Shown here in pieces: positions 1 to 10,492 of a stretch of DNA of 64,000 bases. The translations under genes were made by a program, and so were the position numbers. Location of the stretch: the NCBI RefSeq assembly GCF_902825155.1, contig NZ_CADEAG010000004.1, positions 62,001 through 126,000 on the forward strand, given 5' to 3'. Origin of the DNA: Bartonella taylorii 8TBB (GTDB lineage: Bacteria; Pseudomonadota; Alphaproteobacteria; Rhizobiales; Rhizobiaceae). The notes below the pieces were generated by a model. The model had not been told where the DNA came from. It saw only the letters and a list, made by a program, of their open reading frames with translations, and did not search any database. Positions within the stretch are counted from its first letter, which is position 1. Each line of letters starts with the position of its first letter.

Positions 1-60
1 CTATATTGTATAATTGATGTGGCAAAAAACTCTGACGAATGGAGCCATTGGAATATAATC

Positions 61-423
61 ATGAAACGAATCCTGCTCGCAGAAGATGATAACGACATGC
101 GCCGCTTTCTAGCGAAAGCCTTAGAACGTGCAGGCTACGAAGTCGCAGATTTCGATAACGGTGCCAGCGCATATGAGCGTTTACAAGAAGAACCATTTTC
201 CCTTCTCCTTACTGATATTGTAATGCCAGAAATGGATGGTATTGAACTGGCACGACGCGCTACTGAAATTGATCCTGATTTACGCGTGATGTTTATTACA
301 GGTTTTGCAGCAGTTGCACTCAATTCAAATAGCGATGCTCCTCCTGATGCAAAAGTGCTTTCTAAACCGTTTCACTTGCGTGAACTCGTTAATGAAGTTG
401 AAAAAATACTTATAGCTGCTTAA
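61..423 (+). CDS. cpdR: Response regulator CpdR
   Basis: This is a single-domain receiver protein of 120 residues with no output domain. The acidic pocket (Asp9, Asp10), the phospho-acceptor Asp52 in the TDIVMPEMDG block and the SKPF lysine near the C-terminus are all present. In alphaproteobacteria CpdR is dephosphorylated to license ClpXP for degradation of cell-cycle regulators such as CtrA, and it is phosphorylated through CckA and ChpT. The ATG at 61 is preferred: it gives the usual family length and has GGAA eight bases upstream, whereas the open frame back to about position 19 adds non-homologous residues. Its presumed kinase, CckA, is encoded at 6734-9277. The family call is firm; the CpdR name rests on size, sequence and lineage. 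Confidence 0.85.
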   Translation: MKRILLAEDDNDMRRFLAKALERAGYEVADFDNGASAYERLQEEPFSLLLTDIVMPEMDGIELARRATEIDPDLRVMFITGFAAVALNSNSDAPPDAKVLSKPFHLRELVNEVEKILIAA

Positions 424-521
424 AAGGCTATTTTTTCAAGTTATTCGTGACTGATTAAATAGAAAACTAAATTAGGCATTGACGTTTGTAATTCTATGTG
501 GTGTATGCAACGTCATGAAAT

Positions 522-596
<75 letters not shown>

Positions 597-1504
597 TTTA
601 GCTTTATATAACAAATAGATTCTTGATTGTGTGGATCTTTTAAAGGTACGAAATGTGTGGGCGACAATTGGAGAATAAGATTTTCCAATACCTACTCTAC
701 AAAACGTATTCTTTTTTCTACACTTTTCTAGCCTCTCTTATGAAAGAACATTTCAGGATTCTAGCACACATGCCAATAATCTCACAGCTCAATAAATAAG
801 AGAGTCTATTGCAAACAACTTATGATAAGCATCAACTTCTTTCTCCAAAATACTATTTTTTCTAATCTGACGACCGCTTCATGATTCTTTTTTTCATACC
901 TATTATAGCAAACTTGCTGCCAAAATATTTAGATATAATAGTACACTACAGTCACTTTACAAGAAAGGCTAAAAGAATGGAAAATCATGGATAAAAATTA
1001 GATTTTGTATGAGCATCACATACCCATTGAAATTCAAAAACAGGTAGTAATCACTTTTTTAGAGCATATGAGTGGAAGTACATTAGATCTTATTCGCATA
1101 ACGTTTCAGTATATAGTTAAGGAAGGCTTTTTGTCGTTTAATTTTTAAATAAGTGTTTTTCTTATTTTGTCTGAACGAGTAGAAATCCTTAAAATTTGTC
1201 CTATTGGAGATAAAATATTCATTTGTAGGAAAGGCAAAAATAAACGCACTAAAGAAAGTTTTAAAGCAATCTGTTTCGTGAGCGCGTAATCAAATAGGAA
1301 TTTGAAAATTAGCAGATGAACTGAAAAATTAACAGCAACACATACCAGTAATGCAGAGACTATAGCATTACAACTTATAGCACTTTTATTGGACAGAATC
1401 CCCTTTTCTTACAAAAATGGCTGATAGGCAATAACCTAAAATAGAAAAAATCAAAAGAAGAAAGGTTTCCAAACTTTTATATATCTATTTATTCTATTTA
1501 AATA
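597..1504. other. Gene-poor, degenerate stretch between two tRNA genes
   Basis: No convincing intact gene is visible in about 900 bases. There are short open stretches closed by stops, such as 1002-1148 (48 codons, no good start) and a lysine-rich piece around 1171-1288. The base composition is AT-rich throughout. This could be eroded genes or an eroded element beside the tRNA gene, but I recognise no family and no att-type repeat of the tRNA 3' end. Confidence 0.4.
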
Positions 1505-1581
<77 letters not shown>

Positions 1582-1617
1582 AACTGATTTTTCTCAATCC
1601 AAAAGAACATCCTTAAC

Positions 1618-1923
1618 TCAATGCGTCCAAGGTTGATGTCTATCACTGCGAAAATTATCAGAATAAGAAACGACACGACGAATTGGCTTATGTGTTTTCT
1701 CTACACGATAAGGAATAGCATTCTTACGAGCAAAAGCAATTGCCTCTTCCTGCTTATTAAACCGGATTTTTATTTGACTACTCATATCAGATGTTGCCGT
1801 ATATCCCATAAGAGACTCAAGAATTTTTGCCTGTAATGGCTCATATTGTAAAATCCAAAAACCAGTATTTCTCCTACCTGACTGCATAGCTGTCTTCGCA
1901 GGACTATAAATACGTGCGATCAT
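1618..1923 (-). CDS. NDUFS4-like complex I accessory subunit
   Basis: The 101-residue protein matches the 'ETC complex I subunit conserved region' family, the bacterial counterpart of mitochondrial NDUFS4 (18 kDa). Visible family features are the N-terminal ARIYSPAKTAMQSG block, a central MGYTATSD followed by QIKIRF, and EEAIAFARKNAIPYRV near the end. In Paracoccus-type alphaproteobacterial NADH dehydrogenase this subunit sits at the peripheral arm on the cytoplasmic side and stabilises it. The gene lies between tRNA-Pro and tRNA-Arg, all on the minus strand, with 37 bases to tRNA-Arg, so cotranscription and processing are plausible. The core nuo operon is not in this window. No signal peptide or membrane segment is seen. 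Confidence 0.85.
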   Translation of the reverse strand: MIARIYSPAKTAMQSGRRNTGFWILQYEPLQAKILESLMGYTATSDMSSQIKIRFNKQEEAIAFARKNAIPYRVEKTHKPIRRVVSYSDNFRSDRHQPWTH

Positions 1924-2015
1924 GATTAGCTTCCTTCAGACTGACGAAAACGCTTGAATGACAATTTCTCACCACACGCACCCAATCGGACCATTCTTTC
2001 ATATAAAACCAAATA

Positions 2016-2092
2016 TGGTCGGAGCGATAGGATTCGAACCTACGACCCCCTGATCCCAAATCAGGTGCGCTACCAAGCTGCGCTACGCTCCG
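2016..2092 (-). tRNA. tRNA-Pro (TGG)
   Basis: On the minus strand the gene begins CGGAGCGTAGCGCAG. The anticodon arm CCTGATTTGGGATCAGG carries anticodon TGG, the T-arm is GGTTCGAATCC, and the acceptor closes with CGCTCCG followed by ACCA. Confidence 0.95.
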
Positions 2093-2715
2093 CCGTTTAC
2101 ATTTATTTGATGCACATTCCCTAAAATTTTCATAACAGAAGCGCAAGAGGAAAAGACATCTTTTTTAATTTTTTTGCACTTCTTTACAAGAAAAAACCTT
2201 TTTAATTCCTTTTTTTTGCTAAGTGATACATTTCATTGGCAGAAATAAGGAAAACAACACCCAAAAAAGAAAAAAAGTCATCCCACCTTAACAAGTAATG
2301 AATTCCTCTAATAAAATTCTACAATTCTCATATTACTTCAAGAAAACTTTTACAATATTAAAAACATCTAGCAAATATAATTTTTGCGACAAAAATGTTC
2401 CAAGTCGCACAAAAAAATCCTCAATACTATAAAGCTTCAACATCATCACTCTTTCATATAAAATCTAATACGCATCATAAGAAAAAATGATCTGGCACCC
2501 TGTCACTCACGCCTTTAAACCGCTTTTATTTTTAAAAATGCTAATCTCTCCTAAAATATCAATGCAAAAATTAAAAAACAAACACTTTTCTCAAAAGAAA
2601 AAAGAGAAAAATCTTACTTCTCTAAAATCATTTTCAAATGTCTAAATACGCTTGTAAAAGCGAGGAAAATATAAGTATTTTTTATTGAATAATTTGTGCT
2701 ATATCCAGAAAATAT
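2093..2715. other. Intergenic stretch, no gene seen
   Basis: About 620 bases of A/T-tract-rich sequence hold no credible open frame. One inverted repeat is present at 2381-2416 (TTTTTGCGAC against GTCGCACAAAAA). It lies downstream of hdaA and could act as its terminator on the minus strand, but the evidence is weak. Confidence 0.35.
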
Positions 2716-3405
2716 TCACTGCATTTGCATGTTAAGGACTTCAGCAATAACAGCCCGCGTTATTTTGCTTTTTCTTTCTAATGCTAACTGATCAACAGAA
2801 TCAATAACATGCTTTAATGAAAATAAAGAACGCTCACAACGGCTTACAAGGTACGCAATAGTATCCGGATGAACAATAATCTGCTTATCAGAAAAAAGTT
2901 TAAAAGCAACAGCTGTTAACAATGCATCATCAGGCTGATTAATCGCAATTAACATAACCGAATTAAGGCGACTTTTGAGATCATTTAACTTTAAATTCCA
3001 CGCTGAAGGTACTGTACGTGCTGTTATCAACAAAGTAGCATGATGTACATCAAGATTTGCTTGCTTAACGCTGTTAATTAAGTGAAAAAGCCCTGTTTCA
3101 CTAATTTCATCCGCATCAATATCCTCAATTAAAAGTGATCTTCCTGAAGAAGCAACAGCAATAGCCTGATCAACTTCATTGCGATGAAAACTTAAAGCGT
3201 CAGCTTTCTGCGCCCATACGCTAGAAAAATGCGTTTTCCCAGATCCTTCTTTTCCAACCAAAACTGCAATAGGTAAGACCCAATTTGGCCAATGATCAAT
3301 AAGCTGAAAAGCCATACGATTGCTTTCCGTCACTACCAAGTCATCAAATTGGAAAGCCGGATTATAAAAGAAGTTTAAGGATAATTGCGTTTCACGCCCC
3401 TTCAT
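2716..3405 (-). CDS. hdaA: HdaA, DnaA-related regulator of replication initiation
   Basis: The 229-residue AAA+ protein resembles the ATPase part of DnaA without the DNA-binding domain IV, as in Hda. Near the N-terminus is a clamp-binding motif QLSLNF (residues 7-12). The Walker A is GKEGSGKT (51-58) and the Walker B is LLIEDID (91-97). In the known family the protein binds the DnaN sliding clamp and stimulates ATP hydrolysis by DnaA, limiting re-initiation. The start ATG overlaps the stop of the upstream permease gene by four bases (ATGA), so the two are translationally coupled. The name HdaA follows the Caulobacter usage; Hda-family membership is clear. Confidence 0.85.
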   Translation of the reverse strand: MKGRETQLSLNFFYNPAFQFDDLVVTESNRMAFQLIDHWPNWVLPIAVLVGKEGSGKTHFSSVWAQKADALSFHRNEVDQAIAVASSGRSLLIEDIDADEISETGLFHLINSVKQANLDVHHATLLITARTVPSAWNLKLNDLKSRLNSVMLIAINQPDDALLTAVAFKLFSDKQIIVHPDTIAYLVSRCERSLFSLKHVIDSVDQLALERKSKITRAVIAEVLNMQMQ

Positions 3406-4610
3406 TCTAGCAACTCCGAATTTCCACTTCGTGAATACATTTGAGAATTAAGGTAAGTATGAAGAGCAAAACGAACCAAAACACCAACAGCCGCAGCAGC
3501 AGGAACCGCAACAAGCATACCGGTGAAACCAAAGAGTGAAGAAAAAGCAAAAAGTGCAAACATCAGCCACACCGGATGCAATCCCACTGATGACCCCACA
3601 AGTTTTGGTTGAAGAATATAACCTTCAATAAACTGACCAATTAAAAAGAGAACCATAACAACAACGATCCAAACCCAATTATTGGGGTAAAACTGAACCC
3701 ATGCAACACCAACAGAAAGCACAAAACCACTCATTGTACCAATATACGGAACAAAGCTGATAAGACCAATAAACATACCAATCAAAAGACCAAAATTAAG
3801 TCCCGTGATAGTTAAACCAATAGCATAATACCCTCCCAATATTAAACAAACTGTTCCTTGTCCACGAACAAAGCCAGCAATAGCTCTATCCATTTCATAA
3901 AAAATACTGCGAACTGTCTCAAGATGGTCCCTTGGTATTAACGAATCAACTGCTGCAACCATACGCGGCCAATCTAATAACATGTAAAATGCTACCACAG
4001 GTGCCACAACAAATAGGCTCACAAGATTAACGATAGATTTTCCTGACTTCAAAAGTGAATTCAAAAGAGATGTAATAAAATCAGAACTTTTTCCCAAAAG
4101 CCCTTTAATATTACTCTGTAATTCAGTTGGATCACTACCAAAATAGCGCCTAACCCAATCAAAATCATGTTCAACAAAAAAAGTTTGAATACGACTAATA
4201 TAGACGGGCAAGCCATCACTCATAAACTGCTGTATTTGCCAACTGATAATAGGAATTAAAATAATTAAAGCAGCAACAAAAATAACAACAATAAACGAAG
4301 TAATGAGGATAGTACCAAAAACACGACGAATACCAAACTTTTCAAACAATTGAACAATGGGGTTAAGAAAGTAAGCCAACACAATCCCTGCTACAAAAGG
4401 AAGCAAAACGGATCCAAAAACAAACATAAAAAGAATGAAAAAAATCAGCGTACCAAGCCAGAAAAAAATTTGTTTTTTCATATTGTTCAGTAACGGTACT
4501 TGAGTATAAGCTGGTACATAAGTCTTATAACGGTCACGAGACCCACTCTGACTCACTTTCTTGTTCACAAGCTGCGAAGCAAAATGATCGTGATTATCTA
4601 CCTTGCTCAT
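3402..4610 (-). CDS. AI-2E family (PerM-like) permease
   Basis: A polytopic inner-membrane protein of about 402 residues. It has paired N-terminal helices, a soluble insertion after the third helix, and a C-terminal helical block with the family-typical LISFVPYIGT and VGLHPVWLMF segments. Members have been proposed to export autoinducer-2 or to act as ion antiporters; the substrate here cannot be inferred. The ATG at 4610 is chosen because AGGAT lies just upstream; an in-frame GTG at 4634 would add eight residues. The gene is coupled to hdaA by a four-base overlap, an arrangement familiar from other Rhizobiales and not itself informative about function. Confidence 0.8.
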   Translation of the reverse strand: MSKVDNHDHFASQLVNKKVSQSGSRDRYKTYVPAYTQVPLLNNMKKQIFFWLGTLIFFILFMFVFGSVLLPFVAGIVLAYFLNPIVQLFEKFGIRRVFGTILITSFIVVIFVAALIILIPIISWQIQQFMSDGLPVYISRIQTFFVEHDFDWVRRYFGSDPTELQSNIKGLLGKSSDFITSLLNSLLKSGKSIVNLVSLFVVAPVVAFYMLLDWPRMVAAVDSLIPRDHLETVRSIFYEMDRAIAGFVRGQGTVCLILGGYYAIGLTITGLNFGLLIGMFIGLISFVPYIGTMSGFVLSVGVAWVQFYPNNWVWIVVVMVLFLIGQFIEGYILQPKLVGSSVGLHPVWLMFALFAFSSLFGFTGMLVAVPAAAAVGVLVRFALHTYLNSQMYSRSGNSELLE

Positions 4611-4791
4611 AAAATATCCTAAAAAATTCTTCACAAAAGATTATAAACTTCTTCTACATGGGTCAAGAAAATACATAGGTCAAGCAAAATGGCTTATTTA
4701 TTAAATACTAAATATCAATATCTCTTGCAGAGGTAACTTTATCATGGCATTGCATAACACCAAAATCTGATTTTCCATAAGGAAGACTCCA

Positions 4792-5877
4792 ATGAGCAAT
4801 AAAGATCTCATAAATAATAAATCCAAGTGTGCTCTTACCTACGCAGAAGCCGGTGTAAACATCGACATGGGTAATGCCATGGTAGAAAAAATTAAACCCT
4901 TTATACGCTCAACAAAACGAGCAGGAACAAATGCAGAAATTGGTGGATTTGGTGGTCTCTTTGATTTAAAAGCAGCCGGTTTCACAGATCCTATTCTTGT
5001 AGCGGCCAATGATGGTGTAGGAACAAAATTAAAAATTGCCATTGAAGTAGGTATACATGACACTGTCGGTATTGATCTCGTAGCCATGTGCGTTAATGAT
5101 CTACTCGTACAAGGTGCTGAACCTCTCTTTTTTCTTGATTACTTTGCAACGGGTAAGCTGAACCCTGAACAGGGTGCTACAATCGTTTCTGGTATAGCAG
5201 AAGGATGTAAACAAGCAGGCGCGGCTCTTATTGGAGGAGAAACTGCAGAAATGCCAGGCATGTATGCAGAAGGAGATTATGATTTAGCAGGCTTTGCTGT
5301 AGGAGCATGCGAACGCAGCGCATTACTCCCTTCAAAAAATCTTACAGAAGGCGATATTATTTTAGGACTTAACGCTTCTGGAGTTCATTCCAACGGCTTT
5401 TCTCTTATAAGACGAATCATCCAACAAAATAACCTAAAATGGGAAAACCCTGCTCCATTTAGTCCTCAAATCAGCCTTGGTACAGCATTGCTCACACCAA
5501 CACGCATTTATGTAAAATCGCTCCTATCTATTATGCGAAATTATGAAGGAATTAAAGCTCTTGCCCATATCACCGGTGGAGGCTTTTCTGAAAACATTCC
5601 ACGGGTACTTCCATCTTCTCTGTGCGCTGAAATTAATCTTTCTGTCATTCATGTTCCATCAGTTTTTTCATGGATTGCAAAACAAGGCAAAATAGAAGAA
5701 ACAGAAATGCTGCGAACATTTAATTGCGGCATTGGCATGGTTATTATCGTAGAGCAACACGCAGTTGAAAAAATTACGCAAGCACTTGAAGTACAAGGAG
5801 AAACCGTTACCCCCCTAGGCATTTTAACAAAACGCCAAGATAAAGAAATACTCTATAAAGGTGTCCTGCACTTATGA
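4792..5877 (+). CDS. purM: Phosphoribosylformylglycinamidine cyclo-ligase
   Basis: PurM (AIR synthetase) closes the imidazole ring of FGAM using ATP, giving AIR in purine synthesis. The protein has 361 residues, slightly above the usual 345 or so because of a short N-terminal extension. Recognisable blocks are [35 protein letters not shown] and [13 protein letters not shown]. An AAGGA ribosome site lies about eight bases before the ATG. The last four bases overlap the start of purN, so the pair forms a coupled operon divergent from the permease/hdaA pair. Confidence 0.95.
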   Translation: MSNKDLINNKSKCALTYAEAGVNIDMGNAMVEKIKPFIRSTKRAGTNAEIGGFGGLFDLKAAGFTDPILVAANDGVGTKLKIAIEVGIHDTVGIDLVAMCVNDLLVQGAEPLFFLDYFATGKLNPEQGATIVSGIAEGCKQAGAALIGGETAEMPGMYAEGDYDLAGFAVGACERSALLPSKNLTEGDIILGLNASGVHSNGFSLIRRIIQQNNLKWENPAPFSPQISLGTALLTPTRIYVKSLLSIMRNYEGIKALAHITGGGFSENIPRVLPSSLCAEINLSVIHVPSVFSWIAKQGKIEETEMLRTFNCGIGMVIIVEQHAVEKITQALEVQGETVTPLGILTKRQDKEILYKGVLHL

Positions 5878-6485
5878 AAAAACAAATTGTTATTTTTATT
5901 TCTGGCAACGGATCTAACATGGTTGCCCTTGCCAAAGCAAGTAAACAAAAAGAATACCCTGCTGAAATCATAGCAGTTATTTGTGATAATCCTTATGCTG
6001 CCGGCATTGAAAAAGCGCGTAACAATAACTTGCCTACGCACATTGTTGATCGCAAAAACTATCCAACAAAAGAAGCACACGAAGAAGCTATCTTTACGAT
6101 TTTAGCTCAATATAAGCCAGATCTTCTCTGCTTTGCTGGCTATATGCGCCTCATCTCATCGCGTTTTGTAAAACTTTATGAAGGCCGAATTTTAAATATT
6201 CACCCTTCTCTTTTACCTTCATTTAAAGGTTTAAAGACACATGAAAGAGCTTTACAAGCAGGCGTTAAAATTACTGGTTGCACTGTTCATCTTGTTACAG
6301 AAGATATGGATGCAGGAAAAATTCTTGCCCAAGCAGCTGTTCCAGTGTGTCCAAATGATACCGCTGAAAGCTTAGCAGAGAGAGTCCTTAAAGCGGAACA
6401 TAAACTCTATCCCGAAGCCTTAAAATCCTTCATTGATGGAAACAAAAAAATGATAAATACGCAACAACAGCTTTTCTCCTTTTGA
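5874..6485 (+). CDS. purN: Phosphoribosylglycinamide formyltransferase
   Basis: PurN transfers a formyl group from 10-formyl-THF to GAR in the third step of purine synthesis. At 203 residues it has the family length. The N-terminal nucleotide loop is ISGNGSNM, catalytic Asn108 and His110 lie in the [12 protein letters not shown] motif, and the catalytic Asp is Asp146 in EDMDAG. Its ATG overlaps the purM stop by four bases. No folate-independent PurT is seen in the window. Confidence 0.95.
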   Translation: MKKQIVIFISGNGSNMVALAKASKQKEYPAEIIAVICDNPYAAGIEKARNNNLPTHIVDRKNYPTKEAHEEAIFTILAQYKPDLLCFAGYMRLISSRFVKLYEGRILNIHPSLLPSFKGLKTHERALQAGVKITGCTVHLVTEDMDAGKILAQAAVPVCPNDTAESLAERVLKAEHKLYPEALKSFIDGNKKMINTQQQLFSF

Positions 6486-6733
6486 GTATATCAACCAGCA
6501 CTTTCTAACATTGTAAAAACTTTCCTGCAACTCTTCTCTTATAAAGTTTTAATAGGATATGCTCACTCCATCTTCATGAGTATTTTTATACAAAATCTGC
6601 GATGCTTTTTTAGCTTTCTATCGGTATCGATTTCATTAGGCTTTACGCATTACTACGCTTGTCTTTTCAACACACTCATCTTCGTCTAAAAAATTTTAAA
6701 ATAAACAATGTTTCTATCACACAACTTTTCATT

Positions 6734-9277
6734 TCATTGTGCAAGTGTTTCTTTAACTATTAGTGCTAACTGTTTGAGTGTAAATGGTTTAGATAAAAAA
6801 CCAAAAACAGCATCTTGTGGAAGATTTTTAGCAAAAGCATCTTTTGCGTATCCAGAAACAAAAATAAATTTGATATCAGGATAGTTTTTACGTGCTTCCT
6901 TAAGCAAAGTAGGCCCATCCATTTCTGGCATCACTACATCAGAAACAATAATATCAATAGCCCCCTTATTTTCCTCAAGAATGGTAAGTGCTTCTACCCC
7001 GCTTGCAGCCTCTAAAACAGTATATCCTCTCATTTGAAGTGCTCTTACCCCACCCATTCTGACAGCATCTTCATCTTCAACCAACAAAACAGTCGCCGAT
7101 CCTGTTAAATCTGTATTTTTTTCTTGCTCTTCACCTTTTTCAATCAGCGGAAAAATTTCTCCATTATTATGAGGAATGTACCGGGGGAGAAAAATATGAA
7201 ATGTTGCTCCCTCTCCTTCTCTGCTATCACAGTAAATGTAACCACCTGTTTGTTGAATAATTCCATAAACCATAGACAAGCCAAGCCCTGTTCCTTGTCC
7301 AACTTCCTTTGTTGTAAAAAATGGTTCAAACATCTTTTCTTGTATAGTAGCTGATATACCAGTTCCTATATCTGAAACAGTCAATTGCACATACTCACCA
7401 ATCGCAAAACCAACATGATCAAATGCAGCACTCTGTTGTTTTGTAATATTATTTGTTGTAATCGTTACAACCCCTCCATCAGGCATAGCATCACGCGCAT
7501 TAATAACCAAATTCATAATAACACGCTGAAAAGATGCTTGATCAACTTCAACGCTCCACAAATCTCTTCCATGAATAATTTTTAACTGAACATTATTGCC
7601 TAAAAGAGGTAAAATAAGATTGCGAAGATCTGATAAAAACTCTGTAAAATCCACTTCTTCAGGACGGAGTGTTTGCTTCCGAGAAAAAGCTAGTAATTGT
7701 TGTACAAGCGCAGCTGCACGATTAGCATTATTTTTGATATTGATAAGATCAGCATAGGCAGGATCAGAACTACGATGTGTATTTAAAAGAAGATCGCATG
7801 ACATCAAAATTGCTGTTAAAACATTATTAAAATCATGAGCAATACCGCCAGCTAATTGCCCAACAGCTTGCATTTTCTGGCTTTGCATCATTTTATCTTC
7901 AAGCGTTTTTTGTTCTGTTGTTTCTATGACAGAGATAATGACCAAATCTCGCAATGCTTCACCGTGATAGGACAGTATAGGCATAATATGGAGACGTAAA
8001 TGGCGTTCTTCATTATTTTCTAAAACTGTTTCTAGAGAGACTGAATAATTTTTATTTGTCATGATTTTCTGAAAGGCACGCTCTAACTGCGCACGATCAT
8101 GGTGAAATATAACATCATAAAGATTGATAGTTTTTCCCGTACATCCCGTGAGCAATGAAAAGACATTATTCATGTGAATCAAATGTCCTTTCTGATCCGC
8201 CACTGCTATTGCAAAAGGGCTTGCATCAAAATACCCTACCAGTACACTAGGTAATTTTGATTGATCACCGTCCTCTCCCTTTTGTACCTGCTGTGGAATT
8301 ATAACAATACGATAAATAGCTTCATCTTCTAAAAGAGAAGAAACACACATAAAACAATTCAATATTTTCTTAATACCTGTCTCTGAATTTAAACATAACG
8401 AAAATATATAAGGTAAAGAGTACCCTGAACTTTGATGTTTGTCGTATTGCAAACAAATATCACGCCACGCGCTATTAATTCCAACGTTACCAAATAATTG
8501 ATCAAAACTATATTGCCCAATAGTAAAGTTAGCCAAATCAATTGAAAACCATTCAGCAAAAACTGTATTTGCATAAAGAACATTTCCTTGGGTATTAACG
8601 GATAGAAAACCAACAGGAGCTTGATCTAAATGATTGATAGCTTCTTGGAGATTCGAGAAAAAAACTTCACGACATTCTTGCAAATGCGAAATATCGGCAA
8701 TACGCCAAAATAAAAGTTTTTTTCTCCCCCTTGTAATTGGTTGAACAGAAATATTGTACCAAGCAGATTTCTTTTGTACAGAATGGGCAAAAATCGGTTG
8801 CTCCACCCTTAATTCTTCTTGCGCTGCAAGATGACTACGTGCCGCAACCTTTAAGCGATACGCAAGTGCACCAGCCCCTGGAAGATCAGCAATAACCACA
8901 TAACAAGTGGATTCAGGCTTATAGGTAAGAATTTTTCGGTAATTTTGATTAGAGTAATAAACAAAACCAGACAAATCAGAGACTATAATTGCATCATCGC
9001 CACTATTAAAGATGCTAAGATCAAAATCTTCATGAAACTGTACTGCATTACATTTCAAAACTCCCATTCCAATTAGAACGATTGCAGCCACCCCTATAAT
9101 CGCTAAAGCCAAAAAAGAAATCAATCCAATCTTTTGCAAAGAGCTTTGCGGATAAAAAAAATCTAGAATACCTACAATGAAGAGAAAAGCTATTACAAAA
9201 ATAACACCAAAAACCACACCTCTTCGATTTACAGAAGAAGACGATAATCTCCCACTATTCTCAAAACTTTTATCCAT
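6734..9277 (-). CDS. cckA: Hybrid sensor histidine kinase CckA
   Basis: An inner-membrane cell-cycle kinase of 847 residues. Two closely spaced membrane helices (about 21-41 and 50-72) are followed by PAS-like regions (about 90-195, 205-330 and 345-450). The dimerisation/H-box is GGIAHDFNN with His481, the ATP-binding domain has the N-box around 588-598 and the G-boxes SDIGTG and GQGTGLGLS, and the C-terminal receiver has Asp780 in [10 protein letters not shown]. CckA is the bifunctional kinase/phosphatase that feeds ChpT and then CtrA and CpdR. A CpdR gene lies at 61-423. The architecture with an attached receiver fits CckA better than a generic hybrid kinase. The gene is convergent with purMN. 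Confidence 0.9.
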   Translation of the reverse strand: MDKSFENSGRLSSSSVNRRGVVFGVIFVIAFLFIVGILDFFYPQSSLQKIGLISFLALAIIGVAAIVLIGMGVLKCNAVQFHEDFDLSIFNSGDDAIIVSDLSGFVYYSNQNYRKILTYKPESTCYVVIADLPGAGALAYRLKVAARSHLAAQEELRVEQPIFAHSVQKKSAWYNISVQPITRGRKKLLFWRIADISHLQECREVFFSNLQEAINHLDQAPVGFLSVNTQGNVLYANTVFAEWFSIDLANFTIGQYSFDQLFGNVGINSAWRDICLQYDKHQSSGYSLPYIFSLCLNSETGIKKILNCFMCVSSLLEDEAIYRIVIIPQQVQKGEDGDQSKLPSVLVGYFDASPFAIAVADQKGHLIHMNNVFSLLTGCTGKTINLYDVIFHHDRAQLERAFQKIMTNKNYSVSLETVLENNEERHLRLHIMPILSYHGEALRDLVIISVIETTEQKTLEDKMMQSQKMQAVGQLAGGIAHDFNNVLTAILMSCDLLLNTHRSSDPAYADLINIKNNANRAAALVQQLLAFSRKQTLRPEEVDFTEFLSDLRNLILPLLGNNVQLKIIHGRDLWSVEVDQASFQRVIMNLVINARDAMPDGGVVTITTNNITKQQSAAFDHVGFAIGEYVQLTVSDIGTGISATIQEKMFEPFFTTKEVGQGTGLGLSMVYGIIQQTGGYIYCDSREGEGATFHIFLPRYIPHNNGEIFPLIEKGEEQEKNTDLTGSATVLLVEDEDAVRMGGVRALQMRGYTVLEAASGVEALTILEENKGAIDIIVSDVVMPEMDGPTLLKEARKNYPDIKFIFVSGYAKDAFAKNLPQDAVFGFLSKPFTLKQLALIVKETLAQ

Positions 9278-9466
9278 CTCGCTTTGCCTCGATTAGAGCT
9301 ATTACCACAAATTACCTCCATAATCATTGTTATAAAGTACATACCATGATAATATCTCTTTAAGAAAAATCACTTATCTTATGTTATAAGCAAACCTTTT
9401 AAGGGTATATTTACAGACTTATCTCAATAAAAAATAATATTTCCATTCCAAAATAAGAGAAACTCC

Positions 9467-9982
9467 ATGTATATCTGGTTATCAAACCAAATAGGCGCAT
9501 CTGCCGCGAACATAACCATAAGCGTTGTGTTTTTTATAATAACAATTGCAGCTCTTGCTACAATCATCCTATTTGTGCGTCGTTTAAATACAGGAAGATT
9601 CAGTATCAACAAAAAAAAGCATCTATCGCGATTAACTCTCTGCGAGACAATTGCTATAGATCGCACACGTCATCTTGTTTTGGTACGTTGTGATGATAAA
9701 GAGCATTTACTCCTTATTGGCGGACTGACAGATGTTGTTGTAGAATCCAATATTACCAGTACATCCATGATACAAAAGAAAGAAACACAACCAACATTAA
9801 CAACAACAGAAATAAATCCCAATCTCACAGAAAAAATATCTTTTTCCAGAAATGAAAGAAAACATACGCAAAACACTTCCCCGAGCTCTTTTATGAAGCA
9901 AAACGTAGAAGATTCAGCAATTACCGCTGAAATTGAAGGACGGCAGGAGCCATCCTTATTTATCCCTACCCCCAAAAAATAA
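9467..9982 (+). CDS. FliO-domain membrane protein
   Basis: The 171-residue protein has one membrane helix (about residues 15-40) followed by a cytoplasmic domain with the pattern RHLVLVRCDDKEHLLLIGG, typical of the FliO/MopB family. The C-terminal part is low-complexity and polar. In flagellated bacteria FliO helps assemble the FliPQR export gate. No other flagellar gene lies in the window: its neighbours are cckA (divergent) and dksA (convergent). Similar stand-alone FliO-like genes occur in alphaproteobacteria outside flagellar clusters, so a flagellar role cannot be assumed. The ATG has AGAGAAAC nearby as a weak ribosome site. Confidence 0.6.
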   Translation: MYIWLSNQIGASAANITISVVFFIITIAALATIILFVRRLNTGRFSINKKKHLSRLTLCETIAIDRTRHLVLVRCDDKEHLLLIGGLTDVVVESNITSTSMIQKKETQPTLTTTEINPNLTEKISFSRNERKHTQNTSPSSFMKQNVEDSAITAEIEGRQEPSLFIPTPKK

Positions 9983-10034
9983 AATATGAAACTCTAACGC
10001 CGTACATCTCATTTGCTCATCATCTCAATCGACT

Positions 10035-10451
10035 TTAATCGTCACGATAAACCTTTTCCCGTCGTTCGTGGCGTTCTTGTGCTTCCAACGATAAAACTGC
10101 AATCGGTCGAGCCTCAAGACGCTTTATGCTAATAGGCTCGCCAGTTTCTTCACAAAAACCGTAAGTTCCATTATCAATGCGCTCCAAAGCAGCATCTATT
10201 TTTGAAATGAGTTTTCTCTGACGATCACGAGCACGTAATTCGATTGTACGATCAGTTTCGCAGGACGCTCTATCAGTCAAATCGGGTTGACCAACATTCT
10301 CTTCTTGCAAATTTTCCAAAGTCCCACGCGCTTCTCTTAATATATCATTCTTCCAAGAAACTAATTTAGCACGAAAATACGCCTTTTGTCGCTCATTCAT
10401 AAAAGGCTCATCTTCACTAGGGCGATATTGATCATCAATCTCTTCGCTCAT
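10035..10451 (-). CDS. dksA: DksA/TraR-family RNA polymerase regulator
   Basis: DksA enters the RNA polymerase secondary channel and, with ppGpp, tunes initiation at stringently controlled promoters. The 138-residue protein keeps the coiled-coil tip acids Asp57 and Asp60 (DLTDR) and the RLEARP segment. The zinc-finger cysteines are mostly gone: the four positions read Cys100, Thr103, Ser121 and Ala124. It is therefore a cysteine-poor DksA that should fold without zinc, as described for some alphaproteobacterial and Pseudomonas paralogues. GGAGG lies ten bases before the chosen ATG. A nine-base inverted repeat sits directly upstream of that ribosome site. Confidence 0.88.
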   Translation of the reverse strand: MSEEIDDQYRPSEDEPFMNERQKAYFRAKLVSWKNDILREARGTLENLQEENVGQPDLTDRASCETDRTIELRARDRQRKLISKIDAALERIDNGTYGFCEETGEPISIKRLEARPIAVLSLEAQERHERREKVYRDD

Positions 10452-10466
10452 GCCATAAAAACCTCC

Positions 10467-10492
10467 ATATATAGTACGTGCGGACTATATAT
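10467..10492. promoter_or_regulatory. Inverted repeat directly upstream of the dksA ribosome site
   Basis: Arms ATATATAGT and ACTATATAT are separated by eight bases (ACGTGCGG in plus-strand reading). The element ends one base from the GGAGG ribosome site of dksA. It could be an operator or an mRNA hairpin in the leader. Its AT-rich arms also resemble promoter sequence, so chance is possible. Confidence 0.35.
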
